From Corynebacterium jeikeium (GTDB lineage: Bacteria > Actinomycetota > Actinomycetes > Mycobacteriales > Mycobacteriaceae): a stretch of 64,000 nt of DNA. The stretch lies in assembly GCF_028609885.1 (NCBI RefSeq), contig NZ_CP063195.1, positions 1,984,001 to 2,048,000 of the forward strand, in the 5' to 3' direction. The notes below the pieces were generated by a model. The model was not told where the DNA came from and made no database searches. It saw only the letters and a program-made list of their open reading frames with translations. Both the position numbers and the translations under genes were made by a program. Positions 22,369 through 30,945 of the stretch are shown piece by piece; positions within the stretch are counted from its first letter, which is position 1; each line of letters opens with the position of its first letter.

Positions 22369-23193
22369 TTACCTCAGGGCAACTCGCAAACTGTCCTGCC
22401 ACGCGGGAAGGCCGGTCGCCGGAATCTGTAGGGCACTGTTGTGAGGCCGGCGCGCGGGGGTGGGATACTCGCTGCTCGGAACAGCCTTCACCCGCGCAGG
22501 GTCATGGCCCAGTGTGGCGAAGATCTCGCGAGCGAAGCCACACCAAGTGGTCAGCGGCCCGGAGCCGGTCACATGGCTAATTGCTGGCGACTGTCGCCCG
22601 TCCACCATCGCCGCCAGTTCCGCTGCCAGCACGTCGACGTGGGTAGGCCGGCCGTATTGGTCGTCCACTACCGTGGGGTTCACGCCGGCCCGCGCCAAGC
22701 GCGCCATGGTGGTGGCGAAGTTACGTCCAGTCGCGTCGTAAACCCAGCCCGTGCGGACCACATGGCCGCCGAGATTCAACACCCGCCGCTCCCCCTTCAG
22801 CTTGCTGCGTCCATAAGCGTTCAGTGGGCCGGGCTGGCCGTCGACTGGGTTTTCGCAGCCCACCGGCAGGTTTCCGGAGAACACGTAGTCGGTGGAGACG
22901 TACCACATCGGCACTTCGTGCACCTGGGCCCAGGAGGCTATCCTCCCCGGGGCTACCGCGTTGACTTGGTGTACCACGCTCGCGTTTTCAGGCTTCTCCG
23001 CATCGTCTACGGCTGTGAATGCAGCTAGGTTGACGATGGCTTCCACGTCAGACGGTGGCGTCAACAAGAAAGAATCCACAGACCCGGCAACGGCGAGATC
23101 CGCGTGGGCGCGCCCTACCGGCACAAAGTCGGGGCGGAGACGCAATAGGGCCCGGCCGACCTGACCGGAGGCTCCGAAAACCAAAACACTCAT
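22369..23193 (-). CDS. rmlD: dTDP-4-dehydrorhamnose reductase
   Basis: 274 residues. Last step of dTDP-L-rhamnose synthesis. The NAD(P)-binding FGASGQVGRAL is at the N-terminus, WYVSTDYVFSG near residue 100, and the catalytic YxxxK is in AYGRSKLKGE near residue 130. It is the first gene of the operon rmlD-wbbL-manC and divergent from the LCP gene, with 47 bases between the starts. Confidence 0.95.
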   Translation of the reverse strand: MSVLVFGASGQVGRALLRLRPDFVPVGRAHADLAVAGSVDSFLLTPPSDVEAIVNLAAFTAVDDAEKPENASVVHQVNAVAPGRIASWAQVHEVPMWYVSTDYVFSGNLPVGCENPVDGQPGPLNAYGRSKLKGERRVLNLGGHVVRTGWVYDATGRNFATTMARLARAGVNPTVVDDQYGRPTHVDVLAAELAAMVDGRQSPAISHVTGSGPLTTWCGFAREIFATLGHDPARVKAVPSSEYPTPARRPHNSALQIPATGLPAWQDSLRVALR

Positions 23194-23240
23194 AAAATCA
23201 GTACTACACCAGCGCCATCTTTGCCGCTAAAGTGTAAACA

Positions 23241-24908
23241 ATGACAGAGCAGACAGGGCATCAGAGAAGCCGCCACTCGCGGCGCATTCAGGCAGCTCCC
23301 GGAGGTGTAGAGGCCAAGCAGATCGGCCCTGGCTGGACGCGCGGGGTGCTGGCTGCGGTCTCGGCTCTTGCACTGGTCGTGATGGGTATCGGCTACATGA
23401 CGGTCGGCAACCTTAACGACGGACTAGCCCAGGCTAACAACCTGAACCTCGGCAGCCAGCCGGACGGTGCGACTGACATCCTGCTCGTGGGCGTGGACTC
23501 CCGTACGGACGCGAAGGGCAACCCGCTGTCCCAGAAGGAGATCGACATGCTCCGTGCCGGCGAAGAAGAGGCTACAAACACGGACACGATGATCCTCATT
23601 CGCATCCCGAACGATGGTTCCTCGGCGACCGCGGTCTCGCTGCCCCGCGACACGTACGTCAGCACCCCTGACAACGGCAACATGAAGCTCAACGGCGTGT
23701 ACGGTACTGCCAAGTTCGAGAAGTCGCAGGAGCTGGAGAAGGATGGCGACAACAGCAAGTCCGACATCGAGCAGAAGTCCACTGAAGCCGGCCGCCAGGC
23801 GCTGATCAGCTCCGTGGCAGACCTCACCGGCATCACCGTCGACCACTACGCAGAGGTTGGCCTGTTGGGCTTCGTTCTGCTCACCGACGCCGTCGGCGGC
23901 GTGGACGTGTGCCTGAAGGACAAGGTCGACGAGCCGCTGTCTGGCGCGAAGTTCAAGAAGGGCCGCCAGACCCTCGACGGCCAGGACGCACTGAGCTTCG
24001 TCCGCCAGCGCCACGAACTGCCGCGCGGCGACCTGGACCGCATCACCCGCCAGCAGGCCTACATGGCCAGCCTGGCCAACAAGGTGCTGTCCTCCAAAAC
24101 GCTGACCGACCCAGGCAGCATGTCCAAGCTCAACGACGCGGTGCAGCGCTCCGTGGTACTCGACAGCGGCTGGGACGTCATGGGATTGGCCACGCAGATG
24201 CAGAACATGGCCGGCGGCGATGTCAGCTTCCAGACCATCCCGGTCACCAGCATCGACGGCACCGGTGACTACGGCGAATCCGTCGTGACGGTGGATAACG
24301 ACCAGGTCCACAAGTTCTTCAAGGATCTGCTGGGCGACAAGCCGGGCGAAGAGAGCACTTCCTCCGACAAGCCCGCCGACATCACCGACTACAAGGCCAA
24401 GGACTACAAGGTCAACGTCTTCAACGCCTCCGAGCAGGCCGGTCTGGCCGCCCGCGTGTCGGATCTGGTGAAGGACTACGGTTACAAGCCGGGCAAGGTC
24501 GGCAACCACCCCGAGACAGGCATTTCGGAGTCACAGGTGAACGCCAAGAACGCCGACGATCCGGCAGCTCGCGCTCTAGCCAAGCAGCTGGGCGGGCTGA
24601 ACGTGGTGGAGGATTCCTCCCTAGACGAGCACGAGCTCTCCGTCACCCTGTCCGGCACCTACGCCGGCCCGGGCATCCTGGAGCAGTCCGCCCCGCTGAC
24701 CAAGCCGGACGACCCGAACGTCGGCACGCTCACCGAGGGAATCAAGGACCTCGACGGCGATGCCATCCCCGACGAGGGCACGTCCGCAACCCAGAACAGC
24801 ACCGGCTCTGACAAGCCCGCCACCGTCGGCACGCCGGGTACCGGCCAGGGCACCGACCGAAAGGATCCGATCGACGCCGGCGGCGACGGTCCGATGTGTG
24901 TGAACTAA
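23241..24908 (+). CDS. LytR-CpsA-Psr (LCP) family cell-wall ligase
   Basis: 555 residues. One membrane segment (about 35-56, VLAAVSALALVVMGIGYMTV) and an extracellular LCP domain: DILLVGVDSRTD, TDTMILIRI, AVSLPRDTYV, and further Arg residues in LSFVRQRHELPRGDLDRITRQQ that bind the lipid pyrophosphate. A LytR_C domain follows (about 390-470) with an acidic Thr/Asp/Pro-rich tail. LCP proteins of this clade attach arabinogalactan to peptidoglycan in corynebacteria and mycobacteria. The stop overlaps the next gene's start by one base (TAATG). Confidence 0.93.
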   Translation: MTEQTGHQRSRHSRRIQAAPGGVEAKQIGPGWTRGVLAAVSALALVVMGIGYMTVGNLNDGLAQANNLNLGSQPDGATDILLVGVDSRTDAKGNPLSQKEIDMLRAGEEEATNTDTMILIRIPNDGSSATAVSLPRDTYVSTPDNGNMKLNGVYGTAKFEKSQELEKDGDNSKSDIEQKSTEAGRQALISSVADLTGITVDHYAEVGLLGFVLLTDAVGGVDVCLKDKVDEPLSGAKFKKGRQTLDGQDALSFVRQRHELPRGDLDRITRQQAYMASLANKVLSSKTLTDPGSMSKLNDAVQRSVVLDSGWDVMGLATQMQNMAGGDVSFQTIPVTSIDGTGDYGESVVTVDNDQVHKFFKDLLGDKPGEESTSSDKPADITDYKAKDYKVNVFNASEQAGLAARVSDLVKDYGYKPGKVGNHPETGISESQVNAKNADDPAARALAKQLGGLNVVEDSSLDEHELSVTLSGTYAGPGILEQSAPLTKPDDPNVGTLTEGIKDLDGDAIPDEGTSATQNSTGSDKPATVGTPGTGQGTDRKDPIDAGGDGPMCVN

Positions 24909-25489
24909 TGGATATTATCGCCCCACTCGTAGCCCAGGATCCGGCCAGCCCGCGCCTGACCACCTACACTCCGGCCGGCCGCATGGAGCTGTCCGCCCAG
25001 ACCCTGCACAACTGGCAGTCGAAGGCCGCCCACCTGCTGGATTCGCTCGCCCCGACCTCCGTCGGGATCGCCTGCGCCCCGGGGTGGCAGCCACTCATGA
25101 TCGTTCTGGGTTGCTGGCGCACTGGTGTTTCTATTGTGGACGCCGACTCCTGCGACGTGCTTTTTACCGACGACCTAAACTTGGCGGAGGCCCACTCGGG
25201 TGAGGTTTTCGTACTCTCCGACGATCCTTTTGGCCGCGGCGTGGAGGAGTCCGGCGGTGAGTTGCCCTTCGGAGTGAACGACTTCTCCCCCGAACTGCGC
25301 GTGCAGCCGGATGCTTATCCCGGCCCGGCGGCCGCCCCCGCCCCAGAAGGTCCGCGGGTGTTGGTTCCCGCGTGGACCGATACCCAGTCGATGCTGGATA
25401 CACTAAAGCCGCTGCGCGACGGCGGGTCGGTGGTGATGGCCACCGAGCCCACTGCCGAGATCGCAGCGGCGGAGAACGCGACTATTTAA
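24908..25489 (+). CDS. TIGR03089-family protein
   Basis: 193 residues. Actinobacterial family with a fold related to the N-terminus of AMP-dependent ligases; function unknown. Visible: LTTYTPAGRMELSAQTLHNWQSKAAHLL, then VGIACAPGWQPLMIVLGCWRTG. No adenylation signature motif is present. ATG 24908 is translationally coupled to the LCP gene through TAATG. This LCP-TIGR03089 pair is the same as in mycobacteria. It overlaps the 3' end of the following convergent permease gene by 8 bases. Confidence 0.85.
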   Translation: MDIIAPLVAQDPASPRLTTYTPAGRMELSAQTLHNWQSKAAHLLDSLAPTSVGIACAPGWQPLMIVLGCWRTGVSIVDADSCDVLFTDDLNLAEAHSGEVFVLSDDPFGRGVEESGGELPFGVNDFSPELRVQPDAYPGPAAAPAPEGPRVLVPAWTDTQSMLDTLKPLRDGGSVVMATEPTAEIAAAENATI

Positions 25490-26216
25490 CGTCCTTGCGC
25501 TGGTGGACAAAGAAGGCCCAGGCCACCAGCACCACCGTCCAGGCGCAGACGATGGCCACGCTGACGGGGGTTTCGTGCGCGCCGATAGAGACGCTGCCGC
25601 CCAGGATCATCCAAATGTTGTTGAACGGCAGGTAGGGCGCGATGTTGTCGGCAATCCATTGGCTGAGCTGTTGAGAGATCAGCTCCACCGCGGTGGCCCA
25701 CACCAGCGGCAGCGCTACGGCGCCGGCCGGGGAGGGAATCAACACGCCGATCGCCGAGGCCATCAGGCTGACCAGCCCGGCAAATAGGATCGTATAGCCC
25801 AGCAGCGGCAGCTGGTCTGTGTTTAGCTCCTGCGGCAAGGTCGCCACCATCGCCAGCGATACTCCCACCGCAACAGCCATGGTCACCATCGCCAGGGCTG
25901 CGTTTACAAACATCTGCGCGAACAGCTGCTGCCAGCGGGCGGGGATCACCAAGAAGGACTGCGCATGCAGGTTGTGCCCGCGCGTACCGCTGACTCGCAC
26001 GGCCGATAGCGACAGGATCAGCAAGTAAGCCGGCATAAGCCCCACGCCCAGCTCGGTCAGGCCGATCTCGGGCTCGTTCGCTCCGTATTCCGACTTGTAG
26101 TAGCTCAGAGTCAACGCATTTGCCCCGATGTAGAACAGCAGGACGAAGCCCAGCATGATCCAGGTGCCCCACATGACGCGCGAGCGCGTCCATTCGCTGC
26201 GAATGATTCCTAGCAT
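25482..26216 (-). CDS. ABC-2 type exporter permease (module 2)
   Basis: 244 residues with six membrane segments, starting IIRSEWTRSRVMWGTWIMLGFVLLFYIGA. Typical of small ABC-2 permeases that pair with a separate ATPase for drug, peptide or lipid export. The start overlaps the stop of the ATPase upstream by one base. It is the last gene of a four-gene minus-strand operon (ATPase, permease, ATPase, permease; 28872 to 25482). Substrate unknown. Confidence 0.85.
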   Translation of the reverse strand: MLGIIRSEWTRSRVMWGTWIMLGFVLLFYIGANALTLSYYKSEYGANEPEIGLTELGVGLMPAYLLILSLSAVRVSGTRGHNLHAQSFLVIPARWQQLFAQMFVNAALAMVTMAVAVGVSLAMVATLPQELNTDQLPLLGYTILFAGLVSLMASAIGVLIPSPAGAVALPLVWATAVELISQQLSQWIADNIAPYLPFNNIWMILGGSVSIGAHETPVSVAIVCAWTVVLVAWAFFVHQRKDVK

Positions 26217-27148
26217 TACTGGCCCCTCCTGTCCTGAGTCTTGTACTCCACTGCCTGCCCGGTCGCGTCCAGGAACTTCTGTTCCAGCCCCACGCGTTGC
26301 GGGGTCATCTCCAGCACCACAGCTCCGGTGTCGCGCGCCAGTTCGCCGAGGCGCCTGTCCAGGTCGGGGGCTTCGGAGGCGAACTCCAGGGAGCCGTCGG
26401 TTTGCCGTGTGAGGTTGACGCCATCCAAGCGTGAGGTGGCGTCCACAAAAGAATCGGGATCGGCCACGCGCATCCGGATGGTGGGTTGGGCGCCCGTGCG
26501 CAGGAACTCATCCATGGTGTACTCGCCGATGAGGGAGCCCTTGCCAATGACGACAAGGCGGTCGGCGGTGAGTTCCATCTCATGCAGCAGGTGGGAGCTG
26601 ACCAGGACGGCGCGGCCCTCGGCGGCACTGCGGCGGATCAGTCCGCGCATCCAGTGCACACCTTCGGGGTCGAGGCCATTGACGGGCTCATCGAGGATGA
26701 GGTGCTGCGGGTCGCCCAGCAGAGCCACGGCCAGGCCCAGGCGCTGCTTCATGCCGAGGGAGAACTTCTTGATCTTGCGCTTCTGCACCCCGGCTAGGCC
26801 CACCAGTTCCAGGCACTCGTCGGCGCGGGACTGCGAGATCCCGGCCGCCTGCGCGATGGAGCGAATGTGCGCCCGGGCGGAGTGGCCGGGCATGTACCAG
26901 GTCGGTTCCAGTAGCGCGCCGGCGATGTGAGGACGCTGCGCGCGGTAGGAACTCAAAGGCTTACCATTAAAGGTGACTTCGCCTTTACCTATCGTATCGA
27001 GCCCCAGGATGCAGCGCATCGTGGAGGATTTACCGGATCCGTTCGGCCCCAAGAAGCCCGTGACCTGGCCATCTGGAACCGAAAAGGTGAGCCCATGGAG
27101 AACCTCCGTGGACCCATACTTTTTCGTTAATTCTTTGACTGCGATCAT
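26216..27148 (-). CDS. ABC transporter ATP-binding protein (module 2)
   Basis: 310 residues. Walker A GPNGSGKSSTM near residue 36, signature FSLGMKQRLGLA (a variant of LSGGQ) near 130, Walker B HLILDEPVNGLDPEG near 150, then a switch His in LVSSHLLHEME. The roughly 85-residue C-terminal extension is usual for exporters of this class. It is closely similar to the ATPase at 27937-28872 in length and motifs, indicating duplication. Confidence 0.92.
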   Translation of the reverse strand: MIAVKELTKKYGSTEVLHGLTFSVPDGQVTGFLGPNGSGKSSTMRCILGLDTIGKGEVTFNGKPLSSYRAQRPHIAGALLEPTWYMPGHSARAHIRSIAQAAGISQSRADECLELVGLAGVQKRKIKKFSLGMKQRLGLAVALLGDPQHLILDEPVNGLDPEGVHWMRGLIRRSAAEGRAVLVSSHLLHEMELTADRLVVIGKGSLIGEYTMDEFLRTGAQPTIRMRVADPDSFVDATSRLDGVNLTRQTDGSLEFASEAPDLDRRLGELARDTGAVVLEMTPQRVGLEQKFLDATGQAVEYKTQDRRGQ

Positions 27149-27167
27149 GTCGTCAGGCTATCAAAAT

Positions 27168-27908
27168 CTATTTCACGTCTCTGGTCTTGTTGCTGTACAG
27201 CCCCAGGGCCAGCAGGACGACCATCCAGGCGATCATCACCGCGAAGCCGAAGCCGGGGCTGACCATGTCGGTGTGGTCCTGGGCGTAGATCCAGGTTTGC
27301 ATGTCCTGCACGCGGCTGCCCGGGGACAGGTGATACAGCGTCTTGAGGAAGGAGATCTTGTCGCCCGCGGCGTACAGCAGCCCCTCGACCACCAGCATCC
27401 ACACCAGCGGCAGCGCGATGGCACCCACTCGATTACGCAGCAGTGCGGCGATCCCGACGGCCATCACGGCGAAGGCGGGAGCGCCCACCGCGTATCCCCA
27501 CACGAGCAGCTGGTCTTCGCCGGTGAAGTGCCCGGCCGGGAACACATTGAACACTGCCCAGCTGAGCGCCAGGCCGAGGATGTAGTTCAGCTCCACAAAC
27601 ACCGCCGCCACCAGCGCGCGGGCCAGCAGCCAGGAGCTCCTACTCTTCTGCGTAAGGAAGGCGTGTGCCGTCATGCGGTTACTGATATCGCCGCCGGTCG
27701 TCGAGGCGCCGAAAATAATGGCGATCATCAGGAAGATCATCCCGCCGAATAGGAGGTCGGGCCAGCCGCCGTCCAACCGCGGGGAGTCATTGAAAAGCAT
27801 GTAAAGCGTCGTCGGGCCGTAGATCGAGCCCGTGAAAAGAATCACGTAGATCCAGGTGCTGCGGAGGCTCAGCAGCTTCGTAACTTCGGAGGAGATTGCT
27901 TTGAGCAT
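27168..27908 (-). CDS. ABC-2 type exporter permease (module 1)
   Basis: 246 residues, six membrane segments. Starts MLKAISSEVTKLLSLRSTWIYVILF, the usual cytoplasmic lead of ABC-2 permeases of the drug/lantibiotic-immunity type. It lies 28 bases after its ATPase and 19 bases before the second ATPase. It shares the overall plan, and the closing SxKTRDVK / HQRKDVK tail pattern, with the permease at 25482-26216. Confidence 0.85.
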   Translation of the reverse strand: MLKAISSEVTKLLSLRSTWIYVILFTGSIYGPTTLYMLFNDSPRLDGGWPDLLFGGMIFLMIAIIFGASTTGGDISNRMTAHAFLTQKSRSSWLLARALVAAVFVELNYILGLALSWAVFNVFPAGHFTGEDQLLVWGYAVGAPAFAVMAVGIAALLRNRVGAIALPLVWMLVVEGLLYAAGDKISFLKTLYHLSPGSRVQDMQTWIYAQDHTDMVSPGFGFAVMIAWMVVLLALGLYSNKTRDVK

Positions 27909-27936
27909 TGTTTGTCTCTTTCTTCTTGGTTCGGGC

Positions 27937-28872
27937 CTAGTTGGTGCGGTATTCCTGCTGCCCCGCCGTCGCGGCGAGGAAGCGCTGTTCCAGGTTGTCT
28001 GCAGTGGTCGCGAGCTTGGTCACCGCGAACCTCTCCTCCAGCGCCGTTTCTGCGATCACCGCGCGTACCTCGTTCTCTGGCATGTTGTTGACGCCCACAC
28101 GCAGCGTCCGCTCCCTTTCCAGATCGACCTGGAAGCCGCGGTTGCGGAGGCTGTCTGCCAGCAGTACCGCTTCCTTGCACTCGACCTCTACGTGCGCGCC
28201 TCCGGCAAGGAACTCGTCCAGAGTCTGTTCGCCGATGAGCTTGCCCTGTCCGATCAGCACTAGGCGATCGGCAGTTTGCTGCATCTCGCTGAGCAGGTGA
28301 GAGCTGACCAGCAGACCGCGGCCGTCGTCGGCAAGTTGGCGGATAATGCGGCGCATCCAGGACACACCCTCGGGGTCTAGGCCGTTGACCGGCTCATCGA
28401 GGATCAGGTGCTGCGGGTTGCCAAGGAGGGCTGCGGCCAGGCCTAGGCGCTGCTTCATGCCGAGGGAGTAGCCGCCGACCTTCTTCTTGCCCGCGCTGGT
28501 GAGGCCCACCATGTCGAGGCATTCGTCCACGCGCTTGTCGGAGATGCCCGCACCCTTCGCGATGACGCGAAGGTGGTTGCGGCCGCTGCGGGCAGGGGTG
28601 AACCAACCGGCATCCAGGACTGCGCCAGCGATGCTGGACTTGTTATCCAAGCCTGCGAATTCGCCTGCGTATCCCTTGCCGCTAAAGGTCACCTTGCCGG
28701 CGCTCGGCTTATCGAGGCCGAGCATGCAGCGCATGGTGGTGGACTTGCCCGCGCCGTTGGGCCCGAGGAAGCCGGTCACCTGCCCATCCGGGACGGTGAA
28801 TGAAAGGTCGTTGACTACTGTTTTCTTGCCGTACCTCTTAGTGAGGTTTTCCACGATGATCATGGTTCCCAT
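27937..28872 (-). CDS. ABC transporter ATP-binding protein (module 1)
   Basis: 311 residues. Walker A GPNGAGKSTTM near residue 38, signature YSLGMKQRLGLAAALLGNP near 133, Walker B HLILDEPVNGLDPEG near 153. The second Met (ATG 28861-28863) may be the true start, giving MIIVENLTKRYG. It is first in the four-gene ABC operon and is preceded by about 60 bases after the HNH gene, without a clear terminator. Confidence 0.92.
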   Translation of the reverse strand: MGTMIIVENLTKRYGKKTVVNDLSFTVPDGQVTGFLGPNGAGKSTTMRCMLGLDKPSAGKVTFSGKGYAGEFAGLDNKSSIAGAVLDAGWFTPARSGRNHLRVIAKGAGISDKRVDECLDMVGLTSAGKKKVGGYSLGMKQRLGLAAALLGNPQHLILDEPVNGLDPEGVSWMRRIIRQLADDGRGLLVSSHLLSEMQQTADRLVLIGQGKLIGEQTLDEFLAGGAHVEVECKEAVLLADSLRNRGFQVDLERERTLRVGVNNMPENEVRAVIAETALEERFAVTKLATTADNLEQRFLAATAGQQEYRTN

Positions 28873-28931
28873 GCTGCCGCCCGGGGTGGTACTCCCACAT
28901 CGGACGAGGGGTTGATCTTGCGTGTCCTACC

Positions 28932-30092
28932 TCAGTATGACGGCCCGCCTCCCTGTTCTTCGATCGCCTGATGGTACTCGGCCAGCGCCTTGGTTTTGCG
29001 AACGTTGCGCTGGGCGAAGGTCTCCCGCCCCAGCGGTCCCTCGGCCTCGGTGATCACGCTATGCCCGTCGCCGCGGGAGGTCCACACCTCGTGCCCGTCG
29101 GGGTGCAGAGCGACGTCCCAGCTACCCGCGGTCTTGAGGTTGTGGTGCTTGGCACAGAGTAGGTGCAGGTTTGCCGTGGACGTCGGTCCGCTGCCGTAGC
29201 GCCGCACGTGGTCGTACTGGCACTTGTAGGCAGGAACCTCACAGCCCGGGAAGCGACAGTGCAGGTCGCGCCCCGCGACGGCTGCCTTGATGCTCTCCGT
29301 GGGTGCGTAGCCTTCACATTCCGCGTAGCCCGGCGCGGACAAGTGGGTCACCCGCTGCAGCCAGGTCTTGGCGGCGGAGCGGTTCAGCCAGTGGTCCTCC
29401 CCCAGCACGGCACCATCACTCGCCGGGTCGTGGTACAGGTTCAGAGTCACCGAAACCTCGGCCTTGTCGGTGATCAGCCGCAGCACCGCCTCCGGCTGCG
29501 AGCACTCGTACTTCTTGGCGGTAGCCCGCACGATCTTGTCGATCTCGATACCCTCCATCCGCGGGACCCGCAGCGTGAAGGTGGTGTACTCCGGGTCGCG
29601 ACAATCCACGTTGAAGCTCGGCTCGGCCTCGGCGACCTCATCCTTAGGTACGACGTTCCGATCGGTCTCCCGCAAAATCTTCGAGATACGATTGTGGATA
29701 GTCCGCGGTGAAAACACGTGCTGGTCGGGACGTGTGGGCGTCAATTCGCAAAGAACCTTTTCCTCGACGGCCGAGCGATCGTCCGGCGCCACAGCGAAGA
29801 GGTCCTGCGCCACCCGCAATATATGACGATCGGTGAAGAAGCCCAGTGCGAAGTAATCGACAAGGCGCGGATAGTCGCGCAACACGAAGGCGGCTTCAGC
29901 CCAGGCTTCCGCGACCCCGGCCGATACTCCCAGGCGAACGGCGAGGCGGGTGCAGAAATCGGGCACCAAATCATCCCCGTCCGGCGCGCATGCCATGATC
30001 AGCTGGAACCGTTGTCGGTTAAGGTTCCGTGCCGCGACGGTCAGCGGGTCCTGCGAGCTGGCTATTCGAAACGATGGTGGTGAGGTAGTCAT
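28932..30092 (-). CDS. DUF222/13E12-type HNH endonuclease-domain protein
   Basis: 386 residues. The N-terminal helical DUF222 region is followed by an HNH motif near residues 275-320: HCRFPGCEVPAYKCQYDHV, then NLHLLCAKHHNLK, with paired Cys and His zinc/metal ligands. Actinobacterial genomes carry many copies of this 13E12-like family; the substrate is unknown and several are linked to mobile DNA. A clear promoter at 30150-30179 drives it. It sits between the two-component operon and the ABC operon, outside the mycobacterial synteny. Confidence 0.88.
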   Translation of the reverse strand: MTTSPPSFRIASSQDPLTVAARNLNRQRFQLIMACAPDGDDLVPDFCTRLAVRLGVSAGVAEAWAEAAFVLRDYPRLVDYFALGFFTDRHILRVAQDLFAVAPDDRSAVEEKVLCELTPTRPDQHVFSPRTIHNRISKILRETDRNVVPKDEVAEAEPSFNVDCRDPEYTTFTLRVPRMEGIEIDKIVRATAKKYECSQPEAVLRLITDKAEVSVTLNLYHDPASDGAVLGEDHWLNRSAAKTWLQRVTHLSAPGYAECEGYAPTESIKAAVAGRDLHCRFPGCEVPAYKCQYDHVRRYGSGPTSTANLHLLCAKHHNLKTAGSWDVALHPDGHEVWTSRGDGHSVITEAEGPLGRETFAQRNVRKTKALAEYHQAIEEQGGGPSY

Positions 30093-30149
30093 GGAGTTCC
30101 CCTAATCCAGCGGCGAGGTTGTGGCGACCCCGCCAAACTTCCTACCCAA

Positions 30150-30179
30150 ATAATAGAACACACCATCAAACCAAGTCAA
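30150..30179 (-). promoter_or_regulatory. Probable promoter of the HNH gene
   Basis: On the minus strand: -35 TTGACT (30174-30179), 18-base spacer, -10 TATTAT (30150-30155). The -10 ends 57 bases upstream of the start codon at 30092. The flanking 30170-30220 region is A/T-rich with poly-T and poly-A runs. Confidence 0.65.
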
Positions 30180-30261
30180 TACCCCCACCAAAACTTTTTT
30201 CTTTTTTATTGACGCCACCAGCCTGAACAGCAAAAACTCCCGTGAACCTAAAGTAGAGACT

Positions 30262-30945
30262 TTAGAAAGTTTGTTCTAGAAGATCGTCGGCCCGCACCAG
30301 GTGATGCTTGAAGGCAAATAGCACCGCGTGCACACGATCGCGCGACTGGGTTTTCGTGAGCACCCGGCCAACGTGCGTCTTGACGGTAGGCAGCGAAATG
30401 TAGAGCTTGTCCGCGATCTCCTGGTTACTAAGGCCCAGCGCAATGAGCTGCAGGATCTCCAGCTCGCGCGGGGTCAGCGGATCGGGAAGGTCCAGCTCCA
30501 CGGGCTCGCGGCGCTGCGGGGTCTGCTCCATACGGATGCTGCGCAGCAGGCGCGCGGTAGCCTTCGGGCTAATAACGGCAGCCGAATCGCCAACAGTGCG
30601 GACGGCGGAGATGAGGTCCTCGGGGTCAGTGTCCTTGAGCAGAAAGCCGCTGGCCCCGGCCTCCACTGCACCGAGGACGTAGTTGTCGTTATCGAAGGTA
30701 GTCAGCACGATCACGCGCGCACCGGAATCACCGGAAACCACCTGGCGGGTAGCCTCGATGCCATCCATGCGGGGCATCTGCACATCCATAAGGATGATGT
30801 CCACGGGCTGCGACTCTGCCAGCTCGCAGGCCTCCTGCCCGTCGGCGGCTTGCCACCGGACGGTGATATCGTCCTGCGAATCCAACACCAGGCCAAACCC
30901 TGCCCGTACCAGCTGCTGATCGTCGGCCAAACCTACGCTAATCAC
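30262..30945 (-). CDS. LuxR-family (NarL-type) response regulator
   Basis: 227 residues. Receiver domain with Asp8-Asp9, phospho-acceptor Asp54 in ILMDVQMPRMDG and Lys in FLLKDTDPE near 105. The C-terminal LuxR helix-turn-helix is LTPRELEILQLIALGLSNQEIADKL, about residues 158-182. It starts at the base after the histidine-kinase stop, so the pair is coupled. A CTAAAG/CTTTAG inverted repeat (30248-30265) spans its stop codon. Confidence 0.95.
   Translation of the reverse strand: MISVGLADDQQLVRAGFGLVLDSQDDITVRWQAADGQEACELAESQPVDIILMDVQMPRMDGIEATRQVVSGDSGARVIVLTTFDNDNYVLGAVEAGASGFLLKDTDPEDLISAVRTVGDSAAVISPKATARLLRSIRMEQTPQRREPVELDLPDPLTPRELEILQLIALGLSNQEIADKLYISLPTVKTHVGRVLTKTQSRDRVHAVLFAFKHHLVRADDLLEQTF

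Noticed and set aside
30248..30265. CTAAAG/CTTTAG hairpin as terminator of the response-regulator operon
   Set aside because: The stem is only six AT-rich base pairs, overlaps the stop codon, and lacks a following T run on the minus strand.
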